DNA of 12,427 bases from assembly GCA_029098205.1 (NCBI GenBank), contig JAQXNW010000052.1, positions 1 to 12,427 on the forward strand. The letters run 5' to 3'. How positions within the stretch are numbered: position 1 is the stretch's first letter; each line of letters starts with the position of its first letter. Shown in pieces: positions 12,017 through 12,427 of this stretch. Under the pieces are notes generated by a model, which did not search any database, was not told the origin of the DNA, and worked only from the letters and a program-made list of their open reading frames with translations. Origin of the DNA: Eubacteriales bacterium. Its GTDB lineage: Bacteria; Bacillota; Clostridia; Peptostreptococcales; Anaerovoracaceae. Both the position numbers and the translations under genes were made by a program.

Positions 12017-12427
12017 GGAGTTCGTTCTCCTTTCTGGAATTTTCGGGATCAGCAGTTTCGGGAACTTGCGCGGCTCCATCCGAAGGGGACTCCGACGCCT
12101 GAAGCCGGTTGATCCGTTCGATTTCGCTGCGCACTTCGTCCTGGTAGGTGCGTTCCAGCTGCTCTATATTTTCGTACGGCGAAGGGTCAAAATTCTGGAA
12201 AAGAGTATGGTTTCTCTTTACATTTCCCCATGTAAGCTCGGCATTGGATGCTGCTCTTCCGGCAAAGACAAGACTTTCGAGAAGGGAATTACTGGCGAGA
12301 CGGTTTTTCCCGTGGACTCCGTTGCATGCGGTTTCGCCAATGGCGTAAAGCTGTTTCATGCTTGTCCGGCTTGCATGGTCGACCTTGATCCCGCCCATAA
12401 AATAATGCTGCGCCGGTACGACCGGAA
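12009..12427 (-). CDS. nadB: L-aspartate oxidase NadB, C-terminal part (5' end outside window)
   Basis: FAD enzyme that oxidises L-aspartate to iminoaspartate, which NadA condenses to quinolinate. Only the last 138 or so residues are in the window; the frame is open to the right edge. Seen are VVPAQHYFMGGIKVD, with the His expected in the active site, LYAIGETACNGVHGKNRLASNSLLESLVFAGRAA, with the catalytic-type Arg and the FAD-contacting ASNSLLE, and then a low-similarity tail. E. coli NadB has about 150 residues after the LLE motif, including a helical C-terminal domain; here only about 85 follow and they are mostly charged or Pro/Ser/Glu-rich. The helical domain is therefore missing or degenerate, like the short NadB forms I recall from Clostridia. 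The stop overlaps the start of nadC. Confidence 0.92.
   Translation of the reverse strand, partial: PVVPAQHYFMGGIKVDHASRTSMKQLYAIGETACNGVHGKNRLASNSLLESLVFAGRAASNAELTWGNVKRNHTLFQNFDPSPYENIEQLERTYQDEVRSEIERINRLQASESPSDGAAQVPETADPENSRKENELHV

Noticed and set aside
1..12427. CRISPR array, tRNA, rRNA, toxin-antitoxin or phage-defence genes
   Set aside because: No regularly spaced repeats, no tRNA-like cloverleaf or rRNA sequence, and no recognisable defence or toxin family in any frame examined.

Overview
The window looks like chromosomal DNA of a Bacillota (Firmicutes) bacterium, most likely an anaerobic Clostridia member of intermediate GC content. The evidence is the strong AGGAGG-type ribosome binding sites, a nadB-nadC-niaR NAD operon with a short aspartate oxidase, clostridial-type GNAT proteins, and hairpin plus T-tract terminators after most transcription units. 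I cannot name a genus from the sequence.

Layout. Positions 1-4379 hold sbcD-sbcC, a translationally coupled pair encoding the Mre11/Rad50-type nuclease (TTG start for sbcD, 4-base ATGA overlap). Next come ridA (4523-4891) with a strong terminator, a 306-aa GNAT-type acetyltransferase (5082-6002) with its own terminator, and a small NmrA/YwnB-like NAD(P)-binding protein (6227-6856). The promoter of the last gene is flanked by two copies of the dyad TGTAA-N9-TTACA. A short membrane-anchored heavy-metal-associated (HMA) protein (7076-7462) follows, with a CsoR-like TACCC-N5-GGGTA site in its leader. After a 354-base stretch with no convincing gene comes hisA (7817-8629), which is of the eukaryotic (yeast HIS6-like) type and has no other his gene beside it. 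Then elaA (8667-9104), a structured untranslated stretch and a terminator.

Positions 9412-9850 are a scrap yard: the frameshifted N-terminus of an IS256-family transposase abuts what looks like a fragment of a large serine recombinase. It lies where the rightward and leftward genes converge. From 9978 to the right edge everything is on the minus strand: a YqeY/GatB-domain gene with its own promoter, then (read leftwards from the right edge) nadB (cut by the window edge), nadC and niaR. These are two steps of de novo NAD synthesis and the niacin-responsive repressor that normally controls them, ending in a strong terminator.

No defence island, CRISPR array, tRNA or rRNA was seen. The points that most deserve a second look are the paired operators at the NmrA-like gene, the HMA protein with its metal-sensor-like operator but no transporter, the eukaryotic-type orphan HisA, a terminator sequence that recurs almost unchanged at two loci, and the IS256/recombinase mosaic. 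I did not find a clear new multi-gene system.
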